Numbered from the stretch's first letter, positions 7,182-14,879 are shown. The stretch: DNA of 15,142 bases from JAOACQ01 sp049968515 (GCA_049968515.1 JBMFQR010000040.1:1-15142), one strand, 5' to 3'. Numbers and translations are program-made. The notes: generated by a model from the sequence alone, not told the origin.

Positions 7182-9383
7182 TCATAACTTTATAACCATA
7201 AGAGTTATATCGTCAAATTGCTCCTCTTCTCCTACGAAATTCTCGACAGCTTCTATTATTTTCTCGGTTATTTGTTTTGCTGTCAAAGACTTATTTCTAA
7301 TGACAACCTCTTTCAGTCTTTCAAGGCCAAATTCTTCTTCTTTGTTATTTGTTGCTTCGGTAACGCCATCAGTGTAGAACACAAAAATCTGATCTCTATC
7401 AAAGTAGATTTTCCTTGATGGGAATAGTTCATCCTTAAATATTCCAGCTGGCCTTGAGGTTGATTTTATCAGATTGAAAACATTCTTATTTATATCAAAC
7501 ATTAAAGCTGGATGGTGGCCGGCACTTGTGTAATCGAGAATGCCATTTTCCTTGTCAATCTCACCGCAGAGAACTGTGGCAAAACTCAGTGTTTTACTTA
7601 CCTTGCCGGTTGTTTGATTTGAAGTCATTACCTCATTTATTTTTAAGACTATACCACCAGTAGAAATATTTGAGAATTCCTGACTCTGTACTACCGTGTG
7701 AATCATCATTGAAACAAGAGCGGCCGAGAAACCTTTTCCGGAGACATCAGCAATGATAAAACCGGCTTTATTCTCACTGATTTTCTGTATGAAAAAGTAG
7801 TCTCCACTTACTTCTTTGGCTGGTTTTTGAAATGCATATATATCCATCCCTTTGAATGAAGGAATATCACTCTGAAATATAGCTTCCTGAATGTTCGATG
7901 CAAGAACTAAATCCCTTTTTGTTATTTTGGCGTTTTCTTCCTTTTCAAAAAGAATAATATTGTGAAGAATAAGTGTACATACCTTTTTTAGTTTTAAGAG
8001 AATTTCGATTTCGTCTTTCGTAAATGAGTTATTGTCTATTTTATATTCAATGTTTATTATGGCAATTAGGGTATTATCGAAAAATAGAGGGAGCATAAGT
8101 GCTGTTTCATAGGTGTCAAAATATCTATTTGATATTTCTTTTATATTGTTATACTTTGGGTCAATATTGATGACTTCTTTATCGAAAAATTCCGTTTCTT
8201 TTGTTACATAGCGAAATATCGGGTTTAGTGCAGAGATTTTATCTTTTCTTCCCGTAAAAGAATATATTGTTTCAAAAATATCTTTTTCGAGATTAAATGA
8301 AAGAAAGCTTGCACTTTTTATGTTAATAAGTTCAACTAAAGTGTTGACGGTATTTTTTGCAAGTTCTTCTATGTTTCTTGAATGTCCGAGTCTATCAAAT
8401 AGTATTTCAGTTAGATCTGGCTTTAGGTTTATTCCAAAATACTTTCTCAAGAATTCAATCGTAATTTTATTAAACCACAGAAAGAAGATTAAAAGAATTG
8501 TTATTATAAAAAAGTAGGTTATGGCAGGAATATTTGAAAACCATCCTCTTGAGGCAAGAAAAAATATTACGAAAGGTAAAACAATCAAAGCATTTAATAA
8601 ATTTTCTTTTATTAAATTAATTATCTTTTTTCTTAAATTTGCAAATCTGTAACTTGTTATGGAATATATAAGTGAGATTGAGCTGATAATGATACCTGTA
8701 ATGAGAGCAAGGTTGTATAAAAATGATGGAATAAGACTTTTAAAAATGGCAACCGGGATAAATATTGTAATAAAAGCCAGAACACCCGAGATAAAGTATC
8801 TAATCTGCTTTTTCTGATATATGAGGTGAACTTTTTTATATTTTAGAATGATGAGAAGTATGGAGAGCAAACCTGTAGTAATTGAAAATGCTAATAGCAA
8901 AAAATGAAGTATATTGTAATTTAACGAAATGTAATAATGCATTTTCATCTGGGGAAGAAATGGATAGGGTACTTTTTGAACTGGTGATATAATATCAATT
9001 TTGTAGGAAATGGAAGCTTTTGATATTGCTTTTCCGGTAAATGAAACAAAAGCTATAACTGCGGAGGCTAAGATTACACCACTTAGGATAATATAGTTTT
9101 TTTTGCCTTCTTTTTCAGATGGAAAGTAGATTGAAAACACAAGCATAAGAAGTCCAAAAGAGTATAAAAGAAAGTCCCTAAGCTTTATAAAAAATTGAAA
9201 GTATGGATAGCCGTTTTCTACAAAGAATCTGATGATAAGGTTTGAACCAAGTATGGTAGCCAGAACAAGGAATATCAGGCTCGATATAATGTTGACAATC
9301 TTCTGACTTTTAACAATAGAATCTATAGAAAAGGCAATAAGTATTATAGAAGTTAAAAAGATTAATAAATTTTCTATATTCAT
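7182..9383 (-). CDS. Membrane-anchored GAF / SpoIIE-type PP2C phosphatase
   Basis: The 733-residue protein has three parts. Residues 1-310 hold about eight or nine hydrophobic helices, with a longer polar loop at 118-155, resembling the membrane sensor regions attached to histidine kinases. Residues ~335-480 fit a GAF domain (VELINIKSASFLSF, LMLPLFFDNTLIAIINIEY). Residues ~490-733 are a PPM/PP2C-type SpoIIE/RsbU phosphatase, with metal-binding Asp residues in VSGDYF (D528), IADVSGKG (D546), FYTDGVTEA (D672) and FDDITLMV (D724/D725). The family dephosphorylates anti-anti-sigma (STAS) proteins or similar partners. No STAS protein, anti-sigma kinase or sigma factor lies in the window, so the partner must be elsewhere. 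AGAGGA precedes the ATG. It is the first gene of the unit continuing into the exported protein and glycan genes. Confidence 0.93.
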   Translation of the reverse strand: MNIENLLIFLTSIILIAFSIDSIVKSQKIVNIISSLIFLVLATILGSNLIIRFFVENGYPYFQFFIKLRDFLLYSFGLLMLVFSIYFPSEKEGKKNYIILSGVILASAVIAFVSFTGKAISKASISYKIDIISPVQKVPYPFLPQMKMHYYISLNYNILHFLLLAFSITTGLLSILLIILKYKKVHLIYQKKQIRYFISGVLAFITIFIPVAIFKSLIPSFLYNLALITGIIISSISLIYSITSYRFANLRKKIINLIKENLLNALIVLPFVIFFLASRGWFSNIPAITYFFIITILLIFFLWFNKITIEFLRKYFGINLKPDLTEILFDRLGHSRNIEELAKNTVNTLVELINIKSASFLSFNLEKDIFETIYSFTGRKDKISALNPIFRYVTKETEFFDKEVINIDPKYNNIKEISNRYFDTYETALMLPLFFDNTLIAIINIEYKIDNNSFTKDEIEILLKLKKVCTLILHNIILFEKEENAKITKRDLVLASNIQEAIFQSDIPSFKGMDIYAFQKPAKEVSGDYFFIQKISENKAGFIIADVSGKGFSAALVSMMIHTVVQSQEFSNISTGGIVLKINEVMTSNQTTGKVSKTLSFATVLCGEIDKENGILDYTSAGHHPALMFDINKNVFNLIKSTSRPAGIFKDELFPSRKIYFDRDQIFVFYTDGVTEATNNKEEEFGLERLKEVVIRNKSLTAKQITEKIIEAVENFVGEEEQFDDITLMVIKL

Positions 9384-9413
9384 TAATTTTTTTCCTCTTT
9401 TAAATCTTAAAAT

Positions 9414-9442
9414 ATTATAGCTTAAAAATGAATAAAAAAAAA
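9414..9442 (-). promoter_or_regulatory. Possible promoter of the phosphatase unit
   Basis: A perfect TATAAT reads on the minus strand at 9419-9414, about 30 bases before the phosphatase ATG and after the end of dprA. The -35 position is only a T run (9442-9437), so the match is weak. The 114-base gap is the largest between genes in this half of the window and is the natural place for a promoter. Confidence 0.35.
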
Positions 9443-9497
9443 GTTATGGATAGGTTTGAAGCAGTCTTTTTTTTAGTTATCCTTAAAGGGATGGTTT

Positions 9498-10574
9498 TTA
9501 TTTAAGGCTATAAAAATTTCCCGGGTATTCTGAGATATAACCCTTGATTTCAAGCATTGTCAGAATATGTATTAATCTTGCAGGTTGTATCTTTGCTTTA
9601 GCAGCAATCTCATCGAAATGAATTACTTTTTGAATAAAGCCTAAAACCTCTTTTTCTTCTAAGGATAGAGAAGCCTTTTCTTCTATGTTTACTTTCTCTT
9701 TTTTTCTTGAGTTCTTTCCCAATATATCGATAGCAATTTCTTCTGGAGTAACAACAACCCTAGCCCCTTTCTGGATAAGCTTATTTGTTCCCGAGTAGGA
9801 TGGGTCAAGCACATTACCCGGTATTGTGTATATCTCTCTTCCCTGGGCCTCTGCATATTTTGCAGTTATTAACGCCCCAGATTTTTCAGGTGCCTGAACA
9901 ACAAAAACACCGCACGAAAGCCCGCTAATGATTCTGTTTCTCAGGGGAAAATTCTGTTTTAGAGGATAGCTGCCCGGCGGATATTCGGAAACGATACAGC
10001 CTTTCTGCTTAATCTGGTTATACAAAGCTGTGTTCTCAATGGGATAAATGACATCCACACCTCCTCCTACAACAGCGACTGTATACCCATCATTTTCAAG
10101 TGCTACTCTCTGGGAGATGCTATCGTGACCTCTTGCCAGTCCACTGACTATACCTATTCCATAACTCACAAGCTCTGCTGTAAAATACTCGTTTATCCTT
10201 TTTGCCTCTTCTGTGGCTTCTCTTGTGCCTACTATGGCAAGGAGCTTCATTGAGTAGTTGAAATTTCCAAGAAAATAAAGCAAAAAGGGAGCATCTTCAA
10301 TCTTTTTTAGTTGTGGGGGATATAAGGGACTTTCTATTTCAATTATCTTTATGTTTTCATTCTCACATATCCTATAAATCTTTTCTCCCTCAAAAAGCAT
10401 ATTTTTGAAGACAGATTTTGCTTTTTCGATTTTTATTTTTAAAAAGCTCATCTTCTTTTCCGTCGGGAGTGAAAAAAAATCTTTCAAGCCAATGGTTGTT
10501 ACTATTTGATTATACCTTTTTGGGCCTATATATGGATTATAAGAGAGGGCAAGCTTATAAATCAATTCTTCCAT
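9498..10574 (-). CDS. dprA: DNA-processing protein DprA
   Basis: The 358-residue protein has the full DprA layout. There is a small N-terminal helical (SAM-like) region (1-~80), the Rossmann-like DprA fold from LLAIVGTREAT (111-121) through GIVSGLARGHD, VAVVGGGVDVIYP (167-178), FPLRNRIISGLS (209-220) and SGALITAKYA (232-241), and a C-terminal winged-helix region (~300-358). DprA binds single-stranded DNA during natural transformation and loads RecA; it acts in the cytoplasm. The common GIDxxAH stretch is GHDSISQR here (149-156), a mild variation. It begins four bases after the TPR gene stop, with GGAGAC as ribosome-binding site inside the end of that gene, so it is probably translationally coupled. 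No other competence gene is in the window. Confidence 0.95.
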   Translation of the reverse strand: MEELIYKLALSYNPYIGPKRYNQIVTTIGLKDFFSLPTEKKMSFLKIKIEKAKSVFKNMLFEGEKIYRICENENIKIIEIESPLYPPQLKKIEDAPFLLYFLGNFNYSMKLLAIVGTREATEEAKRINEYFTAELVSYGIGIVSGLARGHDSISQRVALENDGYTVAVVGGGVDVIYPIENTALYNQIKQKGCIVSEYPPGSYPLKQNFPLRNRIISGLSCGVFVVQAPEKSGALITAKYAEAQGREIYTIPGNVLDPSYSGTNKLIQKGARVVVTPEEIAIDILGKNSRKKEKVNIEEKASLSLEEKEVLGFIQKVIHFDEIAAKAKIQPARLIHILTMLEIKGYISEYPGNFYSLK

Positions 10575-10578
10575 ATTT

Positions 10579-11307
10579 TTATTTTGTCTCCATCCTACTT
10601 AAAATCTCAAGATTTTCTATGACTCTTTGCATTTCAGTGGAATTTTTTGGCAATATTGTCTGAAGCTTTAGATAAATCTTTTTTGATTTCTCGTATTCTT
10701 TTCGGTCATAATAAATTCTTGCTATTGCAAAGAGGCTTCTTGGCTCATTAGGATTTTGCTTTAAGACATTCATAAACTTTTCGAGTGCTCCCTCTATATT
10801 ACCCTGCTCATAAAGAAGTGCTCCATAAAGATAGTTGCCTTCAATGCTATTGGGCGACCTATCGAGAGCAAGTTTTAGATATTCAAAAGCCTTTGTTTCA
10901 TATTCTTTGCTTTTTCCCGGATCTCTTTCCACCTTTTTGAGATTATAATACACAATTGCATAGTTATAAAGTACTGCATAGTCTCCGGGAAGTATCTCTC
11001 TTGCTATATCGAGGTATTTCAATGCCTCATTCCACATTTCATATTTTATAAGGACATTTGCGAGAGAAAGGGCAATAATCTGTCTTTCCTTTTCGAGCTG
11101 TGCATACTTGAATGACATTTGAATTAGCTCTTTCTGCTTTGTCAAAATCTCTACAGCCTTTTCTTTTTCTGGTATTCCTCTTCTTGTCAGTTCCTGTGCC
11201 TTCCTTAAAGCCCTGTTAAATGGTGTAAGTGCCTGTCCCGTAAAAAAGCCAACTGAAAAAGATGCTATGATAAAAATGATAACAACTACCCAGTCAATCT
11301 TCTTCAT
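10579..11307 (-). CDS. Membrane-anchored TPR protein
   Basis: The 242-residue protein starts with a single hydrophobic anchor (residues ~6-26, WVVVIIFIIASFSVGFFTG) after MKKID. Its body is made of helical TPR repeats: about 75-106 (ALSLANVLIKYEMWNEALKYLDIAREILPG), 108-150, 154-187 (GNYLYGALLYEQGNIEGALEKFMNVLKQNPN) and 188-220. These are protein-protein interaction modules. The charge pattern suggests the repeats may be exported and tethered to the inner membrane. AAGGAGAG precedes the ATG, and the gene starts 10 bases after the DUF58 gene ends. TPR proteins commonly accompany DUF58 and Bat genes, so the two probably work together. No specific function can be assigned. Confidence 0.85.
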   Translation of the reverse strand: MKKIDWVVVIIFIIASFSVGFFTGQALTPFNRALRKAQELTRRGIPEKEKAVEILTKQKELIQMSFKYAQLEKERQIIALSLANVLIKYEMWNEALKYLDIAREILPGDYAVLYNYAIVYYNLKKVERDPGKSKEYETKAFEYLKLALDRSPNSIEGNYLYGALLYEQGNIEGALEKFMNVLKQNPNEPRSLFAIARIYYDRKEYEKSKKIYLKLQTILPKNSTEMQRVIENLEILSRMETK

Positions 11308-11317
11308 TTTTCTCTCC

Positions 11318-12220
11318 TTATCTTTTGTAAACTCTTTTTTTCAATATTAGCTCAACAGGCAAAAGATTATCAGAGGTGTCAACCTCTGCATAATCGAGAC
11401 CACATTTTTTAAAAATGCTTCTGTAATAATCCTGAAAAGCTTTAATTCTTGTTGTGTATGTCTTATCAAGCTTTATAATATCAGTCCTTTCAGTTTCACT
11501 ATCTTTGAGTTCAAGCATTATTTTCAGGTAGTTTGCAAAAGGAATATTGTTTAAATTTAGAGATAGCTCCTTTTCAAAGAAATCATTTACAACAATTGCT
11601 ATTACATCATGTTTTTTTGCAAGGGAAAGCAGGTTCTTTTCATAGCCCTTGTCTAAAAAGTCACTTAAGATGAATATTACAGCCTTTTTCTTGAAAAGCT
11701 CAAATATGCTTTTAAACGATTTTGAAAGAGAGGTTGTTTTATTTTTTCCATTGTAATACCAGCTATCCCTTATTATCCTTAATAAGTGAGAATATTTTTT
11801 TTTAGGTGGTATATATCTTTCTATATCATTTGAAAATAGCACCAGCCCTACCCTGTCATTGTTGAAAAGGGCTGTAAAGCCAAGAAATGCAACTATCTCA
11901 GCCATTTTTTGCCTTTTGGATTTTAAAACACCAAAGCTATTGGAATTACTTATGTCGAGGGCGAAAATTATTGTAAGTTGTCTTTCCTCAATGTATGTTT
12001 TTACGAAAGGTTCATTCATCCTTGCTGTTACATTCCAGTCTATGTCCCTTATGTCATCACCCGGAAGATAATTTCTTGTCTCGTGAAATTCTATTCCCTT
12101 GCCCTTAAAGACACTATGATATTCGCTCAATAGCGTGTCTTCTATTAGCTTGCGCGCCTTTATTTCAAGATGTTTTACCTGTGAGATTATTTGCTGAATG
12201 GGGATATCTGAATCTGGCAT
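11318..12220 (-). CDS. DUF58 (von Willebrand factor A-like) protein
   Basis: The 300-residue protein is a full-length DUF58 protein. Residues 44-80 hold the hallmark stretch with FHETRNYLPGDDIRDIDW, NVTARMNEPFVK and EERQLTI. It is followed by a vWA-like fold with DISNSNS at 89-95, so D89, S91 and S93 preserve a DxSxS metal-binding (MIDAS-like) motif. A second acidic strand end is seen in FILSDFLD. There is no membrane segment. DUF58 proteins usually sit beside MoxR AAA+ ATPases and BatA/BatB proteins in cell-envelope or chaperone-like complexes. Here the neighbours are a small two-helix membrane protein upstream and a TPR protein downstream, with neither MoxR nor BatA in the window. AGAGGA precedes the ATG inside the end of the upstream gene, giving probable coupling. 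Confidence 0.92.
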   Translation of the reverse strand: MPDSDIPIQQIISQVKHLEIKARKLIEDTLLSEYHSVFKGKGIEFHETRNYLPGDDIRDIDWNVTARMNEPFVKTYIEERQLTIIFALDISNSNSFGVLKSKRQKMAEIVAFLGFTALFNNDRVGLVLFSNDIERYIPPKKKYSHLLRIIRDSWYYNGKNKTTSLSKSFKSIFELFKKKAVIFILSDFLDKGYEKNLLSLAKKHDVIAIVVNDFFEKELSLNLNNIPFANYLKIMLELKDSETERTDIIKLDKTYTTRIKAFQDYYRSIFKKCGLDYAEVDTSDNLLPVELILKKRVYKR

Positions 12221-12222
12221 AG

Positions 12223-12483
12223 CTATTTTTCCTCTTTATCAGAAGGTTTTATATCCACTACTGAAGCCTTTGTTTTTCTTAAACCATCCTCATCATATTT
12301 TGATTCTTCGATTTTTTTGTTTATTTTATTAAAAACAGAATTAAGCAACCAGAGAAATCCCATTACAAGGAAAAAGATTACACCAATCACCACTAATACT
12401 GGCAATGAATAAAGAATAAGAGAGAAAATTAAGAATACCACCGAGAAGTAAAATATGTATCTCACTATGCTTGAGTATTGCAT
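12223..12483 (-). CDS. Small two-helix membrane protein
   Basis: The 86-residue protein has two adjacent hydrophobic segments (about 9-27 and 29-50) followed by a charged tail (NKINKKIEESKYDEDGLRK...SDKEEK). A hairpin in the inner membrane with a cytoplasmic C-terminus is likely. I do not recognise a family. Its start overlaps the end of ybeY by 19 bases and its stop is two bases before the DUF58 start, so it is embedded in the operon. This supports it being a real gene despite its size. It may anchor the soluble DUF58 protein to the membrane; that is inference from position only. Confidence 0.75.
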   Translation of the reverse strand: MQYSSIVRYIFYFSVVFLIFSLILYSLPVLVVIGVIFFLVMGFLWLLNSVFNKINKKIEESKYDEDGLRKTKASVVDIKPSDKEEK

Positions 12484-12956
12484 TTTATCTCTCCATCTAA
12501 GATTTTCAAGAAACTCTCAAGGTATTTATCCTGAATTTCAAACATCTTTTTTTCTTCCTCCTCTGACTTTTCATGGTCAAATCCGAGAAGATGAAGTACT
12601 CCATGTATGGCAAGCCTTGCAAGTTCCTCACTTTCTGAAACACCATATTCTCTTGCCTGCTCTTTTGCTTTTTCTACAGAGATTACTATATCCCCCAGTT
12701 CTTTTTCTTCTCCTTCAATTTCTTCTAAAAGGCCTTCCTCTCCTTCTGTTGCAGGAAATGAAAGCACATCTGTTGGTTTTGTAATCCCTCTGAAAGCTCT
12801 GTTTAGTTTCTTAATGTAGTTATTATCCGAAAGCACAAGGCTTACTACATAACCACTTTTACCGAAGTCATTAAGAATACTTTCGAGAAAGGTTGAAAGT
12901 TTATCTAAATCCTCAAAAAACTCACCTTTTATCCCTTCAAATAAGATATTAATCAT
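12465..12956 (-). CDS. ybeY: Endoribonuclease / rRNA maturation factor YbeY
   Basis: The 163-residue protein has the UPF0054 zinc motif HGVLHLLGFDHE (118-129), with H118, H122 and H128 as metal ligands. It also has the preceding family features NRAFRGITKPTDVLSFP (52-68) and LGDIVIS (88-94). YbeY is a metal-dependent RNase involved in 16S rRNA 3'-end maturation and ribosome quality control, acting in the cytoplasm. An acidic stretch (EGEEGLLEEIEGEEKE, 71-86) sits between the two conserved blocks, where the family varies in length. It starts eight bases after the phosphodiesterase gene and overlaps the next gene by 19 bases. In many bacteria ybeY sits beside phoH or era; neither is present in this window. 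Confidence 0.95.
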   Translation of the reverse strand: MINILFEGIKGEFFEDLDKLSTFLESILNDFGKSGYVVSLVLSDNNYIKKLNRAFRGITKPTDVLSFPATEGEEGLLEEIEGEEKELGDIVISVEKAKEQAREYGVSESEELARLAIHGVLHLLGFDHEKSEEEEKKMFEIQDKYLESFLKILDGEIKCNTQA

Positions 12957-12964
12957 CTTGTTCC

Positions 12965-13444
12965 TTATGAGAGACTTAATATTTCGGCTTCTACTTCGTT
13001 TTTATCTATTTTTATTATTCCATAGCTCCTCTCTTTCAGTGCACCCGGGTTAAAAATATATACCTCTCCTTTTTTTAGAAACTCACTCTTATGTGTATGT
13101 CCATAAAGGACAAGGTTTATCTTTTCTTCAGTTGCCTTTTTATAAAGCTTTTCATTTGAAAAATGTGCTTCATACTGATGACCGTGGATTGCCCATATTT
13201 TTATACCTTCCACATCAATTTTCATTTCCTCATAGGCAAAGCCATCATTTTTTGGAATGAAAGGATCCATATTGCCTTTTATGACAAAAGTATCTATATT
13301 TTGACTGGGTGCAATATCCATCATATCCTGGGAAAAATCTCCCAGATGGAAAATCATATCAATATTATCTTTGTTTTTCTCAATCGCTTCCCTTATAAGA
13401 TACTTTCTTCCGTGTGAATCACTTAAAACGAGTATTCTTTTCAT
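12965..13444 (-). CDS. YfcE/MJ0936-type metallophosphodiesterase
   Basis: The 159-residue protein carries all the metal-binding motifs of the small calcineurin-like phosphodiesterases in order: DSH (9-11), GD (35-36), GN in GNMD (57-60), HGH (87-89) and GHTH (115-118), with the closing NPG. Members hydrolyse phosphodiesters in vitro with Mn or Ni; the physiological substrate is generally unknown. It is a single cytoplasmic domain of normal length. It begins four bases after the DUF4912 gene, inside the same operon. Family membership is clear, the substrate is not. Confidence 0.92.
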   Translation of the reverse strand: MKRILVLSDSHGRKYLIREAIEKNKDNIDMIFHLGDFSQDMMDIAPSQNIDTFVIKGNMDPFIPKNDGFAYEEMKIDVEGIKIWAIHGHQYEAHFSNEKLYKKATEEKINLVLYGHTHKSEFLKKGEVYIFNPGALKERSYGIIKIDKNEVEAEILSLS

Positions 13445-13448
13445 ATAA

Positions 13449-14468
13449 CTAAAACTCCCTTCTTTCTGTTGTTTTGTATACTATTGGTATGATTTCTATC
13501 TTTTTAGCACCTTCATTTGAAACAGCTATAACCGGGATCCTGAACTCACCATCTTTGAGATAAAATCTTATTGAAAATTTACCATCAGGTGATAATTCAA
13601 CTGGTACGCCACCAATTGTCAATCTTGCATTTGGTGCAGTTGTACCATAGATTATGAGCTCTGTATTGAGACTCAGATTAAAGCCAGCTTTTCCCTGAAA
13701 TGAAAAGACTCCACCCGAAGATATACCACTCCACTCTCCTGCACCTATTCCTCTCCATTCGAGTACGACCTCAGAACCCACAAGCTTCCTTATTATGTAT
13801 CCACCGGATTGTCTGAATAACTCCTCTACCTTTTTGTATTCTTCCTTTGTAAGTTTTGAAAAATCAATCTCTGATTTATCTGAAGGGGCATATATTTCGT
13901 TTGATCTTGCTATTGCAATAAATTTATTGTTTCTAATAACTCCTATTTCTGAATAGTATTTTTTTCCGGGTGATGGTAGCTGGAAATAGCAGTTTCTCAT
14001 CTGTGAAGAAAGTTCCACATCGAAAAATTTATTTTCCAGATCGTATGTTCGGATGACTATCTTGCCGCCTTCTTTGTCAAGGTTGAAATTCTGGATTGTT
14101 TTTTTTGAGAAGTCCCAGTAGGCATAAGCTAGATATGGATCCCTTACCAGAACAACAATTCTGTCCTCATTGTAGCTTTCAGGAAGTGTGCTTTCTTCTT
14201 TTATTTCATTTACGAGTATGGCTTTAGAGTTTTCGTACTTTGACCTTTTTGCTTTTGTTATGTCATCGGACTTATTGGTGGCCTTTTCTCTTCTTGTTTT
14301 CTTCTGAGCTACAGCTTTTGTTTTAGATACGGTTTTTTTTGCTTTTTGAGAGAGCAAAAGCTCTATGAGCTCTTCTTTCTTAAGGTTTTTATTTACCTCG
14401 ATGCTTTTTTCTGAACAGAGTTTCAAAAGTTCATCTTTCTTTAATTTTGTCAGTTCGCTTTTCTTCAT
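13449..14468 (-). CDS. DUF4912 protein with Rho-N/SAP-like N-terminus
   Basis: The 339-residue protein has a short helix-extended-helix module at 1-42 (ELTKLKKDELLKLCSE...LKKEELIELLLSQK), as in Rho N-terminal or SAP-like domains that often bind nucleic acid. A Lys/Arg-rich linker follows (43-80), then a DUF4912 domain from about 101 (DRIVVLVRDPYLAYAYWDFS) to about 330. The C-terminal part contains ARLTIGGVPVELSPDGKFSI and IPVIAVSNEGA, which look like an Ig-like or carbohydrate-domain fold. The function of DUF4912 is not established. No signal peptide or membrane helix is visible. The AAGGAGG ribosome-binding site is strong but close (four bases from the ATG). It is the first gene of the seven-gene operon, with a good promoter upstream. 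Confidence 0.88.
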   Translation of the reverse strand: MKKSELTKLKKDELLKLCSEKSIEVNKNLKKEELIELLLSQKAKKTVSKTKAVAQKKTRREKATNKSDDITKAKRSKYENSKAILVNEIKEESTLPESYNEDRIVVLVRDPYLAYAYWDFSKKTIQNFNLDKEGGKIVIRTYDLENKFFDVELSSQMRNCYFQLPSPGKKYYSEIGVIRNNKFIAIARSNEIYAPSDKSEIDFSKLTKEEYKKVEELFRQSGGYIIRKLVGSEVVLEWRGIGAGEWSGISSGGVFSFQGKAGFNLSLNTELIIYGTTAPNARLTIGGVPVELSPDGKFSIRFYLKDGEFRIPVIAVSNEGAKKIEIIPIVYKTTERREF

Positions 14469-14495
14469 ACTTCCTCCTTTTCAAAGAGATAATTT

Positions 14496-14523
14496 ATTTT
14501 AAATGATAAAAAAAATAAGTCAA
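14496..14523 (-). promoter_or_regulatory. Sigma70-like promoter of the DUF4912-dprA operon
   Basis: On the minus strand, TTGACT (14523-14518) and TAAAAT (14501-14496) are separated by 16 bases, about 30 bases before the DUF4912 ATG and its AAGGAGG site. This is the best promoter match in the window and heads the seven-gene operon. It lies 34 bases from the inverted-repeat element at 14558. Confidence 0.6.
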
Positions 14524-14557
14524 ATTTAAATGGCAAAATTTTATTAATTTTTCGTAC

Positions 14558-14574
14558 TTTTTCCGACTTTGACA
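14558..14574 (+). repeat. Left 17-bp inverted repeat
   Basis: TTTTTCCGACTTTGACA, a perfect inverted match to 14801-14817. The 10 bases immediately to its left (TTTTTCGTAC, 14548-14557) nearly repeat its first 10 bases (TTTTTCCGAC) in tandem. Confidence 0.9.
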
Positions 14575-14619
14575 GATTTAGGGCAAAAATTGGGGATTGT
14601 GCAAAACTAACTTCTTGTA

Positions 14620-14705
14620 TTTCAATGGGTTTTTAATCTTTCATTAAAACCAAAAAGGATAGAGAATTATTTTGTAATGTTTTTTATTAGCCTTTTTGAT
14701 TGAAA
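14620..14705. other. Nested palindromes that can fold as a branched structure
   Basis: Within the inverted-repeat element, TTTCAAT (14620-14626) pairs with ATTGAAA (14699-14705). CAAAAAGG (14651-14658) pairs with CCTTTTTG (14691-14698). Between the two left arms, GGTTTTTAAT (14628-14637) pairs with ATTAAAACC (14643-14651) with one bulged T. Together these make a three-way junction on either strand. Whether it is transcribed cannot be seen. AT-rich DNA produces weak stems easily, but the correct nesting order of three stems is notable. Confidence 0.45.
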
Positions 14706-14800
14706 GGGAGCTTGAAGCAAGGTTAAACGAAATGTAGGGACAATTTTCTCAGGGTGAAAAAGTTAACTTATTACAGAATAATAAAATATGTCCTCTTAAT

Positions 14801-14817
14801 TGTCAAAGTCGGAAAAA
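14801..14817 (-). repeat. Right 17-bp inverted repeat
   Basis: TGTCAAAGTCGGAAAAA, the perfect inverted partner of 14558-14574. It is followed by GGACAATTT (14819-14827), which also occurs inside the element at 14738-14746. Confidence 0.9.
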
Positions 14818-14879
14818 TGGACAATTTATTTTTAACCTTTCTTTTCCAAAAAATGTATAAAATGCAATCATCATCTTGA

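Larger units (their letters stand above)
14558..14817. mobile_element. MITE-like element or insertion-sequence remnant with 17-bp inverted ends
   Basis: The 260-base segment is bounded by perfect 17-bp inverted repeats, TTTTTCCGACTTTGACA at 14558-14574 and TGTCAAAGTCGGAAAAA at 14801-14817. It has no credible open frame inside. Two terminal inverted repeats around a short non-coding core is the layout of a miniature inverted-repeat transposable element, or of the ends left when a transposase gene is lost. I see no target-site duplication: the flanks are GTAC on the left and TGGA on the right. Nested palindromes fill part of the core. The repeat sequence is not one I can assign to an IS family with confidence. 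A long-range regulatory hairpin is the alternative. Confidence 0.5.

Noticed and set aside
9420..9497. Rho-independent terminator after dprA
   Set aside because: Only a 4-bp stem (ATCC/GGAT) and A/T runs are present; the longer similar words (GGATAAC and CATAAC on the minus strand) are direct, not inverted, repeats.
12455..12784. A 109-codon plus-strand open frame opposite ybeY
   Set aside because: It is antisense to the clearly conserved YbeY coding sequence; its Leu/Phe/Pro-rich product reflects the acidic codons of the other strand.
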